Assembly: GCF_900104845.1 (NCBI RefSeq)
Contig: NZ_FNSR01000001.1
Coordinates: 2,666,001 to 2,730,000 of the forward strand
DNA length: 64,000 nt
Origin: Paraburkholderia caballeronis
GTDB taxonomy: Bacteria; Pseudomonadota; Gammaproteobacteria; Burkholderiales; Burkholderiaceae
Reading direction: 5' to 3'
The translations under genes were made by a program, and so were the position numbers. Shown here piece by piece: positions 25,227-32,895 of the stretch. Position 1 is the first letter of the stretch; every line of letters starts with the position of its first letter. The notes under the pieces are model-generated. The model had not been told where the DNA came from. It saw nothing but the letters and a program-made list of their open reading frames with translations, and ran no database searches.

Positions 25227-25440
25227 TCTTCACCTCTGCTATAGCCTCATCGTCATAAAACCTGCACCGCCGCATCTCTTGAATGTCCGTGGATGCTTTC
25301 TGCTTACCCCGGCGGCATACGAATTTCCGCGTGCCGAGATAGGCCTGTACCGTGAGCAAAGCGCAGCCGGCGCATGTGCGCTCCTGTTTGCGTTGCAGCA
25401 CTAAGCACGGATCGTCGGCGTCGCGCCAGTTTCGACTCAT
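25210..25440 (-). CDS. Small Cys-rich phage protein
   Basis: The 76-residue protein starts MSRNWRDADDPCLVLQRKQE and has ERTCAGCALL, FVCRRG and MRRCRFY: five cysteines, four of which are spaced like a small zinc-ribbon. Such proteins are frequent between ninB and the Q position in Burkholderia phages; function unknown. The start follows the ninB stop after 2 bp (TAAGCATG), and the end overlaps the Q-like gene by 17 bp. Confidence 0.65.
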   Translation of the reverse strand: MSRNWRDADDPCLVLQRKQERTCAGCALLTVQAYLGTRKFVCRRGKQKASTDIQEMRRCRFYDDEAIAEVKNGRHV

Positions 25441-25442
25441 GC

Positions 25443-25865
25443 TTAGTCCCACTCCACACCTTGATGCGCAGCCCATACCTGCACGCGCTGAATAAGATCG
25501 GCATACTCGCCGGCCGTGATCTTCCCGCGCGCCGTCGAGCGCCGCGTGCGCCGGATCTTTCCGCTCGCGCTCGTCGTCTCGGTCATGCCCAAGAATTCGA
25601 GCACGAGCTTTTCGTGCCACCACGCGACCGGCCGCAGTTCGCCCGTCTCTTCGTCCGGTATCTCGTCGGCGATGCGCGGCAGCATCACGCCGTGCCAGTA
25701 CGCGCGCTGGCTGTCGGTCGCGTCGTGCTCCTGGGAGCAGATGATCACCATGAGCGGCTTGTCCCGGTCGATGAACGCGCGTGCGTGCGCCTTCACGACT
25801 TCGACGACATGGCGCCAGACGCCCGGACCGGTCAGCAGATAGGAGCGGTACAGACGGTCGCTCAT
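25443..25865 (-). CDS. ninB: NinB-like recombination protein
   Basis: The 140-residue protein has the NinB/Orf core: IDRDKPLMVIICSQEHDATD, followed by QRAYWHGVMLPRIAD and PVAWWHEKLVLEFLG. Lambda Orf/NinB binds SSB and single-stranded DNA and helps Red recombination replace host RecFOR. It lies in a nin-like cluster with the RuvC-like resolvase, a DUF1364 protein and the Q-like gene. Its start overlaps the DUF1364 stop. Confidence 0.85.
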   Translation of the reverse strand: MSDRLYRSYLLTGPGVWRHVVEVVKAHARAFIDRDKPLMVIICSQEHDATDSQRAYWHGVMLPRIADEIPDEETGELRPVAWWHEKLVLEFLGMTETTSASGKIRRTRRSTARGKITAGEYADLIQRVQVWAAHQGVEWD

Positions 25866-26209
25866 ATCACCCCCTTTGCATGTAGTCGCACGATTGAACG
25901 GATGTGGCCTTCATGCCAAGCTGCAACGACGTCGGCATACGTCATGCCGGCCGGCGGCGGTTGCTGACCGTCATACGCTGCGTCGCACGCCGTGCAAGCG
26001 TACGCACCGCAAAGATCGTCGGACTTCAACGCCCCACCTTTGCCCCCGGCGCTGCCGCGGTAGTGACTCCAGATCGTCGCGGCCGTACCGTGCATGCAGA
26101 TGCCCGGCAAACGAACGAGGCATTCTTCGTCGCGCGCCGACTCGCGAATACGCTTGTTACGATAGGTGAGCGCCTTCGGGATGCCGAGGCCTGAAATTCG
26201 CGCCGTCAT
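25862..26209 (-). CDS. DUF1364 (HNH-like) phage protein
   Basis: The start is the ATG at 26209 (ATGA overlap with the upstream gene), giving 115 residues. The core KALTYRNKRIRESARDEECL, LPGICMHGTAATIWSHYRGS and AYACTACDAAYDG matches DUF1364, a treble-clef, HNH-like nuclease family found in the nin regions of lambdoid phages. The cysteine pairs CxxC and the histidine of SHYRG are present. Confidence 0.85.
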   Translation of the reverse strand: MTARISGLGIPKALTYRNKRIRESARDEECLVRLPGICMHGTAATIWSHYRGSAGGKGGALKSDDLCGAYACTACDAAYDGQQPPPAGMTYADVVAAWHEGHIRSIVRLHAKGVI

Positions 26210-26493
26210 CGCTTCGCTCCGCGCGCGGCTGCGCAGTGCCGGCACGTAAGAAACGCGCCCGGTTCCATGAGCCGCGCTGTGCGGAATTCGAACCGCTCGT
26301 GACCGCATGCTGTCGTGACCGGCGTGATAAGCGTCAACATCCCGTCGAACGAGCAGACTCGCGGGACGTCGCGCGTGAAGTAATGGGCGGCATCGCCGAA
26401 GCCGGGCAGTACGGCAAATCCCTCCTTCCAATCGGCGCTAACAGGCGCGCCGCTGTTGATCGGAGCTGGGCGGCCGAGTGCCAAGCGTTCCAT
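26206..26493 (-). CDS. Hypothetical phage protein with zinc-finger-like tail
   Basis: This 95-residue protein is of unknown family. Near the C-terminus CGHERFEF and FLTCRHCAAARG supply a C-x-H...C-x2-C pattern that may bind zinc. It is coupled by one- and four-base overlaps to the genes on each side, so it belongs to the leftward early operon. Confidence 0.6.
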   Translation of the reverse strand: MERLALGRPAPINSGAPVSADWKEGFAVLPGFGDAAHYFTRDVPRVCSFDGMLTLITPVTTACGHERFEFRTARLMEPGAFLTCRHCAAARGAKR

Positions 26494-27065
26494 TACGCCA
26501 CCTCCAGGTCATCGCGCACGTCCATCGATTGACGATAGACGCGCCCGTTACCGGTGGTCGGCGCGACGACATGACCTTTTGCTAGCGCGAATGGATCTCG
26601 GCCGACGCCGCGGCGCGTGCAACGATGCTTCCATTTTTCGGCAGGGCTGAATGGTTCCGGCATCGGCACGTTTTCGCCAGGTCCGATAGCGTAAATTGCT
26701 ACCGGCTTACCGCCAGTCGAACGCTTACGCCATCCGATGATGTGAATTGCGCCGTCTGGTCCCGGATTGGCTTTGCGCAGGTGGCCACAAACAGGAGCCA
26801 TACTCAGACCGGTTCGCTTGATCAACTCCGGTGCAGTGCCAGGATGTTTCTCCAGTTCGGCCTTAATCGTTGGCCATGCATAGGCCACGCGACCGCGTGC
26901 CGTCTTCGGTCGGGAGCCAAGTTTGAGCACTTTCTTCGCGTGAGACATGATCGTGCTGTACGAGCGATCACCGAGCGCCTTGATATGGCGCTTGATGCTT
27001 TCGCCAGTAGGCCAGATGTCTCGAAGCAACTGTTCCTGCTCTGGCGTCCATGAGCTGTCCATCAT
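26493..27065 (-). CDS. DNA-binding protein with GcrA/SANT-like and winged-helix parts
   Basis: The start ATG at 27065 (two Met codons in a row) overlaps the resolvase stop and gives 190 residues. The N-terminus SSWTPEQEQLLRDIWPTGES, with RSYSTIMSHAKKVLKLG, resembles GcrA/Myb-like helical DNA-binding domains. The middle (ELEKHPGTAPELIKRTGLSM) resembles a winged helix. It sits between resolvase and small nin-type genes. A role in replication or transcription control is inferred; no exact family is known to me. Confidence 0.6.
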   Translation of the reverse strand: MMDSSWTPEQEQLLRDIWPTGESIKRHIKALGDRSYSTIMSHAKKVLKLGSRPKTARGRVAYAWPTIKAELEKHPGTAPELIKRTGLSMAPVCGHLRKANPGPDGAIHIIGWRKRSTGGKPVAIYAIGPGENVPMPEPFSPAEKWKHRCTRRGVGRDPFALAKGHVVAPTTGNGRVYRQSMDVRDDLEVA

Positions 27066-27595
27066 CGTCCCTCCATGGCAAGCGCCAGATGCAGAATCGC
27101 CAGTGCATCGGCAGTGTCGTCCTCCTCGGCCGCAACCTTGAATCCGCGCCGGCGCGCTTCGGCGATCATCAAATCCTTCTTCGCAGCGCCGTTGCCGGTC
27201 CACGACTTCTTCACCTGTCCAACGCCGAGCGGCACGAGGCGCACGCGCTGTACGTCGCACCACGCTTCGAGGTGGGCCACAAAACCGCCGTACACGTGGG
27301 CTGCGATCGTATTCGGCTTGTCCTTCGGGCCGTGAGCTTTCACGTCCTCGTAGTAGACGGCGTGCAGTTCGCCCGCAGCGTTATAGTGGTTCGCGAGCAT
27401 CGCGCGGAACTTGAGCCAACGCTGGCCGGCGCCGTCGCCCTTGCGCGCACTGAGGTTCTTCGTGCCGTAGGTCAGCACGCCACCGCGCGACAAAGCGAAT
27501 CCACAGTGCGTTCCGAGATCAAGCGCAAGCACATTCACCGTCGGCTCGGCCACCACGGGCGACGGCGTGTCGAATTCGGTCACGAGGTCAGTCAT
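27062..27595 (-). CDS. RuvC-like Holliday junction resolvase
   Basis: The start ATG at 27595 gives 177 residues. The RNase-H-fold signature is present: VLALDLGTHCGFAL with the first catalytic Asp, YYEDVKAHG with the second acidic position, and EEDDTADALAILHLAL with the C-terminal Asp pair. Phage RuvC-type enzymes resolve recombination and replication junctions before packaging. The gene overlaps the DnaB stop by 8 bp. Confidence 0.87.
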   Translation of the reverse strand: MTDLVTEFDTPSPVVAEPTVNVLALDLGTHCGFALSRGGVLTYGTKNLSARKGDGAGQRWLKFRAMLANHYNAAGELHAVYYEDVKAHGPKDKPNTIAAHVYGGFVAHLEAWCDVQRVRLVPLGVGQVKKSWTGNGAAKKDLMIAEARRRGFKVAAEEDDTADALAILHLALAMEGR

Positions 27596-28982
27596 CGCTG
27601 AAGCCCCTCGCCTTCGTCGGCGCCGTGCGTGGCGTTGGCACATATCCCATCGCGAGATCCGCGAATTTCGCCTGTTCGTGGATGAATGTCATGTACGCAG
27701 TGCCGAGCGCGCCATTGCGTTGCTTGCCGATGATTGCCTCAGCGACGCCCTTGTCCGGCGAGTTCTCGTGATAGACCTCGTCGCGGTACAGGAAGATGAT
27801 CGTGTCGGCATCTTGCTCGATGGCGCCGGAATCGCGCAGGTCCGACATCATCGGCCGCTTGTTGGGCCGCTGTTCGAGGCCGCGATTCAGTTGCGAGAGT
27901 GCGATAACCGGCACGTCGAGCCGTTTGGCAAGTTCCTTCAGGCCGGCAGAGTAGCTGCCGATACGCAGGTCATGGCGCTCATTCGGGCCGCCCGTCATGA
28001 GCTGAAGGTAGTCGACGATGATCAGCTTCAGACCGTGCTTGCGCTTCACCGCGCGGCTACGGCTCGCGATCTCCACCAACGACAGGCCCGGCGTGTCATC
28101 GATCAGCAGATTCATCTCCGACAGAACCTGAGTCGCATGGGTGAGTTTTGGCCATTCGGAGTCGCTCATACGTGAGCCGTTGCGCAGCATCTGCAGCGCC
28201 ATGTCGCCCTGCCGCGCGAGCGCGCGCTGGGTAAGTTGCGCGCCTGGCATCTCCAGCGAAAACGCGCATGCGGGCCCGTGCGTCTCCGCGACGTGCTCGC
28301 CGATCGCCATCGCAAGGGCAGTCTTTCCCATCGACGGCCGGCCGGCCAGAATGATCAGATCACCGCCGTTGATGCCACCACCTAACTTGAAGTCGAGGTC
28401 TCGCAGACCGGTTGAAATCGCCTGCGGCGCCTCTCCGTGGTATTCCTGATCGATGCGTTCGATCACCGGTGTGAGGAATTGACCGATGAACCTCGGTCCT
28501 TCAGCGCGACCTTCAGACAACGGTTCAAACTTTTCCTGAGCGAAAGTGATCAGTTCTTCGGCAGTCTTGCCGTTCCGATGGAAAACTTCGGTCTGCACTT
28601 CGTCAGCCGCCGAGATCAGCTGCCGCAGCTTCGCGCGGTCGACGACGATTTGCGCGTAGCGATTGATGTTCGCCGCCCCCGGCGTGTTGCCCGTGATGGA
28701 ATTCAGGTACTTGAGGCCGCCGGTCTGATCGAGTCGCCCTGACGACGACAGGGCTTCGTGGACCGTCATCACGTCCGCCGCGCGATTCGACATGATCAGC
28801 TTCGCGAGCGCCTCGAAGATGATGCGGTGCTCGTACCGGTAGAAGTGCTCCGCGCGTAATTCGCCGATCCGGTCAATCGCTTCGTTGTCGAGCATCAATG
28901 CACCGAGTACCGACTGCTCCATCTCGATGCTATGCGGCGGCACGCGCAAGTTGTTTTCGTCGAAGGTTTCGGGCACGTTCAT
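27588..28982 (-). CDS. Replicative DNA helicase, DnaB-like
   Basis: I chose the ATG at 28982, which has a strong GGGAGG site, giving 464 residues, the usual DnaB size. The N-domain (SIEMEQSVLGALMLDNEAID), Walker A (AGRPSMGKTALA, about 212-224), and KLIIVDYLQLMTGG with the downstream DLRDSGAIEQDADTI block are all complete. This phage carries its own helicase and does not recruit that of the host. The initiator gene directly upstream should load it. An ATG at 29027 gives a 15-residue extension without homology. Confidence 0.95.
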   Translation of the reverse strand: MNVPETFDENNLRVPPHSIEMEQSVLGALMLDNEAIDRIGELRAEHFYRYEHRIIFEALAKLIMSNRAADVMTVHEALSSSGRLDQTGGLKYLNSITGNTPGAANINRYAQIVVDRAKLRQLISAADEVQTEVFHRNGKTAEELITFAQEKFEPLSEGRAEGPRFIGQFLTPVIERIDQEYHGEAPQAISTGLRDLDFKLGGGINGGDLIILAGRPSMGKTALAMAIGEHVAETHGPACAFSLEMPGAQLTQRALARQGDMALQMLRNGSRMSDSEWPKLTHATQVLSEMNLLIDDTPGLSLVEIASRSRAVKRKHGLKLIIVDYLQLMTGGPNERHDLRIGSYSAGLKELAKRLDVPVIALSQLNRGLEQRPNKRPMMSDLRDSGAIEQDADTIIFLYRDEVYHENSPDKGVAEAIIGKQRNGALGTAYMTFIHEQAKFADLAMGYVPTPRTAPTKARGFSDD

Positions 28983-29016
28983 GCTGCCTCCCGGTGGTAC
29001 TTGTTCTCGAGGATCT

Positions 29017-30096
29017 TCATGCGGCATTCCTTGTGAATTGGCCGCCTTTCACCTTCGTAAATCCATCGCGGCCAATGAGCCAATCGAATCCACAACGCGG
29101 CGGGACATCAACGTTCTCAGCGACCCACGGAAAATAGCGCTGCCAGAAATTGGGGTCCTTGCGGCTGAAGGTCAGAAAGTCGTCGATCAAACTCGCGCGG
29201 TCTTCGACGAACACGACCAAATCGACGTTGCCGAGCCGCTCGCCCAGTGCGGCGTTGAACGCCTCGATGACGGAAATCTGCCGGGGTGTGTAGTCCACGA
29301 CCAGTTCGTCCTGCCAGCAAGCCTTGTTGAGCCACACCGAGGCGTGCTTGATGAACCGTTTGACCCTCCACTGCGGCGAGCGCTTCGCTACCTCAAGGCC
29401 AGCAAGGATCTGCTCAAACAGGTCATCGTCAGGGTTCAGCTTCGTGAACGCCTTTAGGGCATCCTGCTTGTCCGTTTTACGCGGGTAAGCAGACCAGAAA
29501 ATATCGAAGCGTTCGCGAAGCGAGCGCGGGAAGGTTTTTGTCTTTTGGTGGTTGTCTTTTGAAGGGTTGTCTTTTGTGGTTACCGATTCGGTAACGGGGG
29601 GGGTTACTGATTCGGTAACCCTGGGGTTACCGATTTGGGAACCCCCTTGGGGGGTCTCTAGGGTTACTGATTCGGTAACCCCAGGCATATCCGGAATATC
29701 CGGACTAGCGGCCTCTACGGTTACCGATTCGGTAACCCCTTGGGCCTCAGGTTGATCCGCTTTTGGGGTTACTGATTCGGTAACCCCCTTCCACGTTTTG
29801 TACCGCTTGTTGATACCGAGACGATGGCCGAATTTGCCCGCTTCGCGCGTCATGATCTGACGATCGACGAGGTCGCGAACTGCGACGCTTACGTGCGCTT
29901 TTGCTATGCCAGTCATTTCAGCGATCTGAGACAAACCGATGTCATCCTCTTTCTTGTTGAAGCCATATGTCTTTCTAATCACAGCCATTGCCACGGCCCA
30001 TTGGCGGGCCGTGAGCCTGGCGGCGATGAGTGCGTCGAGAATCTCGTTCGCGATGCGCGTGAAGCCGTTTTCGAGCTGCGGAGATACGTCTTCCAC
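29017..30096 (-). CDS. Replication initiator, phage O-like, with embedded origin
   Basis: The 359-residue protein has the phage-O N-domain (NGFTRIANEILDALIAARLT, TYGFNKKEDDIGLSQIAEMT) and a winged-helix DNA-binding fold, then a low-complexity linker (about 105-195) containing several VTESVT peptides. The C-domain has FDIFWSAYPRKTDKQDALKA, the DnaT/helicase-loader-like module. The linker peptides come from six DNA iterons (see 29578-29785), so the origin lies inside the gene as in lambda. The stop is 35 bp before the dnaB start. Confidence 0.9.
   Translation of the reverse strand: MEDVSPQLENGFTRIANEILDALIAARLTARQWAVAMAVIRKTYGFNKKEDDIGLSQIAEMTGIAKAHVSVAVRDLVDRQIMTREAGKFGHRLGINKRYKTWKGVTESVTPKADQPEAQGVTESVTVEAASPDIPDMPGVTESVTLETPQGGSQIGNPRVTESVTPPVTESVTTKDNPSKDNHQKTKTFPRSLRERFDIFWSAYPRKTDKQDALKAFTKLNPDDDLFEQILAGLEVAKRSPQWRVKRFIKHASVWLNKACWQDELVVDYTPRQISVIEAFNAALGERLGNVDLVVFVEDRASLIDDFLTFSRKDPNFWQRYFPWVAENVDVPPRCGFDWLIGRDGFTKVKGGQFTRNAA
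29538..29785. other. Candidate replication origin: six iterons plus T-rich repeats
   Basis: Six copies of a 19-bp imperfect palindrome, consensus GGTTAC[C/T]GATTCGGTAACC, begin at 29578, 29602, 29625, 29662, 29719 and 29767. The copy at 29625 is degenerate and lies in a different reading frame of the O-like gene. On one flank three copies of TTGTCTTTTG (29538, 29552, 29567) give an AT-richer, strand-asymmetric stretch that could be the unwinding element. The layout is that of lambda ori inside gene O. Confidence 0.82.
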
Positions 30097-30099
30097 ACT

Positions 30100-30342
30100 T
30101 CAGTCTCGGTTGCGTTCCAGATCGAAGGAGATGTAGTTCCGCAGATACACCAGTGCGTCTCCTGCCATCCAACGGGCCGTGTCAAGCGTTTTTGCCTCGC
30201 AAATCCGATGCAACAACTCGGAGACTTCAGCGAGCCTCGGGTTCTGAATTGGGGCGTCTCCGCGCGCCGATTTCAGTCTCAGCAGACGCTCATCAAGCAT
30301 CTGAGCGGTCGCGGTAGCAGCAGCTTGGGAACGGGGTTTCAA
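30100..30342 (-). CDS. Hypothetical early protein
   Basis: This 80-residue, mostly helical protein (LDERLLRLKSARGDAPIQNP, LDTARWMAGDALVYLRNYIS) is of unknown family. The start overlaps the CII-like stop by 4 bp and the stop is 3 bp before the O-like gene, so it is co-translated within the leftward early operon. It could be a small replication accessory protein, but nothing in the sequence proves this. Confidence 0.65.
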   Translation of the reverse strand: MKPRSQAAATATAQMLDERLLRLKSARGDAPIQNPRLAEVSELLHRICEAKTLDTARWMAGDALVYLRNYISFDLERNRD

Positions 30343-30728
30343 GCGGCACTCCTGTATTTGGCGAGTTCAGCCTCAAGGCGGGCGATCTTTGCGGCCGGCG
30401 AATCGATCAACTCCGCGAGCTGGCTCTTGCGCATCTCCGCGTATTGGCTGATGGCCCAGTTCGAGCAGAGATGCTGGAGAACAAGCTCCTGGTCGGTTGT
30501 GAGATACCCCTGACCGTTCTTGACCTTCGTCAGGTGTGGCGCGCTGAAGCCGAGGTATTCGGCGATCTCACTCTCGCGGACGCGCCGGATGCGCTTATCG
30601 AGGCATAGACGGATGGCGTCCCCGTAGTCGTCGCAACTCTCGACGAGCCCCTCTTCGAGCAGCCGCGGCTTCGGTATCTCCATCAATACCGGGAGCGCCA
30701 GCTGCATCAGGTCATTGAAGTTTTTCAT
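30339..30728 (-). CDS. CII-like HTH regulator
   Basis: The 129-residue protein has a central helix-turn-helix (VRESEIAEYLGFSAPHLTKV) and helical C-terminus (KIARLEAELAKYRS). Its position, second gene after the Cro-like gene on the leftward early transcript and beyond terminator hairpins, equals that of lambda cII. The start ATG at 30728 is preferred to the GTG 3 bp upstream. Function as an establishment activator is inferred from position. Confidence 0.6.
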   Translation of the reverse strand: MKNFNDLMQLALPVLMEIPKPRLLEEGLVESCDDYGDAIRLCLDKRIRRVRESEIAEYLGFSAPHLTKVKNGQGYLTTDQELVLQHLCSNWAISQYAEMRKSQLAELIDSPAAKIARLEAELAKYRSAA

Positions 30729-30773
30729 CACCGTTAGCCATTGTTGGCCGTTGCATTAACCATTGATGCGCTG

Positions 30774-30799
30774 CGAAATTAAAGGCGTCCGAAGACGCC
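30774..30799 (-). terminator. tR1-like UUCG-loop terminator
   Basis: On the minus strand the stem GGCGTC-TTCG-GACGCC (30784-30799) is followed by TTTAATTTC. It lies between the Cro-like and CII-like genes, the position of lambda tR1. Confidence 0.72.
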
Positions 30800-30851
30800 A
30801 CCTAATCGCCATGTACTACTTCGATCGCCCGCTTATCGCAGACGACTTATG

Positions 30852-30880
30852 CATAAAGAAGCCCAGCCCGCAGGCCGGGC
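30852..30880 (-). terminator. Second hairpin terminator in the leftward early leader
   Basis: On the minus strand a nested stem (GCCCGG...CGGGCTGGGC, 30861-30880) is followed by TTCTTTATGC. Together with 30774-30799 it would delay leftward early genes unless RNA polymerase is modified. Confidence 0.55.
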
Positions 30881-30985
30881 AAACCACGCGCGCGGGGACG
30901 CGCGAGGAGACCACCGAGATGCAAGCCGCCATCGTGGGAGAATCAGAGCCTCTGACCTCTCCAATCCACGCACAACGGGGCTCGC

Positions 30986-31270
30986 ATGACCGAAAAAATC
31001 GAATACCTCACCCGGCGGATCGAGCAATTGGAAAACGAGAGTCGCGTGCTCGATTTCGTTCTGACCATGCTCATCGGCTATCTCGACGGCGCTCAGGTTC
31101 TGAGCGCTCAGGATTTCGTGAATCATCTGGAGACGATGCGGCAGTCGCATCGCTTGCTAAAACGGCGCCCTCTGCTAAGCGAGGAGTGCGACGAACTCCT
31201 GCAAGGCTTTCTCGGAGTTCTTGTAGGCATTCCCGGACGGTCTCGCGATACCGATCTTCCCCCGGTGTAG
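30986..31270 (+). CDS. Small coiled-coil protein
   Basis: The 94-residue protein has a heptad-like N-terminus (TEKIEYLTRRIEQLENESRV) and a hydrophobic helix around residue 25. The composition is natural for a protein and the codon third positions are GC-rich. It is convergent with the Cro-like gene and antisense to the leader of the CII-like gene, an unusual place. No ribosome site stronger than GGGGC is seen. Family unknown. Confidence 0.45.
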   Translation: MTEKIEYLTRRIEQLENESRVLDFVLTMLIGYLDGAQVLSAQDFVNHLETMRQSHRLLKRRPLLSEECDELLQGFLGVLVGIPGRSRDTDLPPV

Positions 31271-31332
31271 CCGTGTCGCCATCGCGTCGGCGACGGCGCG
31301 CCCTGATGCGTTCAATGTCGAAACGCGCCATA

Positions 31333-31590
31333 TCACTCCCCCTCACCAGCAACGTCACCGACTGGCGGCTGCGTATCGTCGGAGGATTTCGCGCGATCGA
31401 TGAGGTCAGACAAGAAAAGCTCTGGGTGCTTGACCTTTACGTCAGCCGGAATGCCGCGAAACTTCCAGTTGTGAACGCGTTGTGCGCCCCCCTTTTCGGG
31501 ATAGCCAAGAAGCCTGGCGACTTCCGATGCGCCGCCAAGGCGCTCGATCATCTGCCAGTCCGGGTGCGGAGTAGGGTCGTTGGTGTCCAT
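31333..31590 (-). CDS. Cro-like repressor
   Basis: The 85-residue protein has an HTH of the YdaS/Cro type (MIERLGGASEVARLLGYPEK, followed by GGAQRVHNWKFRGIPADVKV). It is transcribed away from the CI-like repressor from a shared operator region. I chose the ATG at 31590 with GGGGGAT just upstream; an in-frame ATG at 31599 would start inside operator DNA. It should compete with the repressor for the same operators and favour lytic growth. Confidence 0.78.
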   Translation of the reverse strand: MDTNDPTPHPDWQMIERLGGASEVARLLGYPEKGGAQRVHNWKFRGIPADVKVKHPELFLSDLIDRAKSSDDTQPPVGDVAGEGE

Positions 31591-31599
31591 ATCCCCCAT

Positions 31600-31654
31600 T
31601 AAACACCATGTTTAGCCATTAAGCAAACACGGCGTGTATCAACAAAGCGTTTAC
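31600..31654. promoter_or_regulatory. Central switch operators between cro and cI
   Basis: A 15-bp palindrome TAAACACCATGTTTA (31600-31614) is followed by two weaker relatives near 31625-31639 (AAACACGGCGTGTAT) and 31640-31654. On the minus strand TTGCTT and TTTAAT with 17-bp spacing place the first palindrome over the -10 box of the cro-side promoter. The exact reverse complement of the first site recurs at 32815. Confidence 0.72.
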
Positions 31655-31672
31655 TCGCGAGAGAATCGCAGC

Positions 31673-32470
31673 ATGGAAAAAACGATGCATGAGTCGGCGC
31701 GCCGTCTTTTTGAGGCGGCGAGAAAGGTGCGCCCGGAAATCGAGGGCCCTGCCGATCTGGCACGCGCACTCAATCAGAGCGAGCAGGTGATCAACAACTG
31801 GTCACGCAGGAAAACGGGTGTCTCGAAGGAGGGAAGACTGCTTGCCCAGAAATTGCTCGGGGTCAGTGCTACATGGATCGAAGATGGGACCGGATCAATG
31901 TTGGCGGCCGAAGGGCATATTTCGGGTCAACATGGTGTGTCGGACAAAGGTCAACGAGACGATCTGATCTCCCGTTTGCTGCCCGCCGAGAAGGGTAACG
32001 TCGTGGCTTGGGAGCGGCCAGAAGATCTCGAGCCCGATGAAAACCGGGTATGGATCGACCGCTACGACTATCATTTTTCGGCGGGGACGGGGTTGATCCA
32101 ATGGGAAATCAGGCAGAAGAAGGCCCTGCCGTTCGATATAGGGTTCTTCAAGTCACTCGGCTCGAAGCCTAAAGATTGCAAGTTGCTTACCGTGCGAGGC
32201 GACAGCATGGAGCCATTTCTGTTTAATCGCGACATGATGATGGTCGATTCGAGCAGGGTGAATGTGCGCGACGGGCAGGTATATGCGATCTATTTCGAGG
32301 ATGAGCCCTTGGTGAAGCAGATATTCAAGCAGGTTGGCGGCGGCATCGTGCTGCACTCATACAACGCCAAGTATCCCGACCGCTTGGTACCGCCGGCAAG
32401 CATGGAGCTGATCAAGATCATCGGCGAGGTGATCTATCGGTCTGGCTCGGCAATGGCCGGCGGAAATTAA
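31673..32470 (+). CDS. CI-type prophage repressor, S24 (LexA-like) peptidase
   Basis: The 265-residue protein has an N-terminal HTH (ADLARALNQSEQVINNWSRR) and a C-terminal S24 domain with Ser178 in RGDSMEPFL and Lys215 in EPLVKQIFK. The Ala-Gly pair in HFSAGTG (137-138) is positioned as the self-cleavage site. The prophage should therefore be inducible by RecA/SOS. Start ATG at 31673 after GAGAG. It binds, by inference, the TAAACA-N3-TGTTTA operators on both sides. Confidence 0.92.
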   Translation: MEKTMHESARRLFEAARKVRPEIEGPADLARALNQSEQVINNWSRRKTGVSKEGRLLAQKLLGVSATWIEDGTGSMLAAEGHISGQHGVSDKGQRDDLISRLLPAEKGNVVAWERPEDLEPDENRVWIDRYDYHFSAGTGLIQWEIRQKKALPFDIGFFKSLGSKPKDCKLLTVRGDSMEPFLFNRDMMMVDSSRVNVRDGQVYAIYFEDEPLVKQIFKQVGGGIVLHSYNAKYPDRLVPPASMELIKIIGEVIYRSGSAMAGGN

Positions 32471-32758
32471 CCGTGGACCGATGGCCGAAGGATACAAGTC
32501 GACTGTCTTTACGAAGGCGCTGCGGTAGCATGCCCGGCTCGTCAGATGTTGGATAAAACGACGGCGTCGGATGCTTCTAGTGCCCCGTCGTTGGTATCGA
32601 GTAGGGGCTCCTGCTCCGCGATGCCACCTGGCGTGCGCATGCATGTGATCTCGTCAAGCCACGGTGCCACACAATTCAAGTTCTCGAATTTCCCCAGTGC
32701 GGAGTCATGTGAATAACGGTAAACACCGTCGCTAACTGACGTTCCTCTCGTCCGTCTG
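32471..32758 (+). other. Transcribed tail behind the repressor, no convincing gene
   Basis: About 290 bp separate the repressor stop from its terminator. A 56-codon plus-strand frame (32546-32716) and a 75-codon minus-strand frame exist, but neither has a good ribosome site or recognisable sequence. I see no repeat. Confidence 0.5.
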
Positions 32759-32786
32759 AAGCCCGCCATGAGCGGGCTTTTTTTCG
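32759..32786 (+). terminator. Terminator of the repressor transcript
   Basis: The stem AAGCCCGC/GCGGGCTT (32759-32766 with 32772-32779) with a 5-base loop is followed by seven T residues. It ends the repressor message just before the second operator-promoter. Confidence 0.85.
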
Positions 32787-32814
32787 TCCCGGCATTCCTG
32801 CCTAAACAAAAAAA

Positions 32815-32855
32815 TAAACATGGTGTTTGACTTCTTCATAAACGTGGTGTTTAAT
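32815..32855 (+). promoter_or_regulatory. Rightward early promoter with two repressor operators
   Basis: TTGACT (32827-32832) and TTTAAT (32850-32855) are spaced 17 bp. The operators TAAACATGGTGTTTG (32815-32829) and TAAACGTGGTGTTTA (32839-32853) cover the -35 and -10 boxes. The first is the reverse complement (one end base changed) of the operator at 31600. The promoter would drive the small genes, recombination genes and everything to AlpA, like lambda pL. Confidence 0.85.
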
Positions 32856-32895
32856 GAAGTCCAGAGCAGCACACAACACCGCGCGGGAGCGAGCC

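Noticed and set aside
32542..32769. A 75-residue minus-strand frame behind the repressor
   Set aside because: It starts within the terminator stem region and shows no ribosome site or recognisable sequence.
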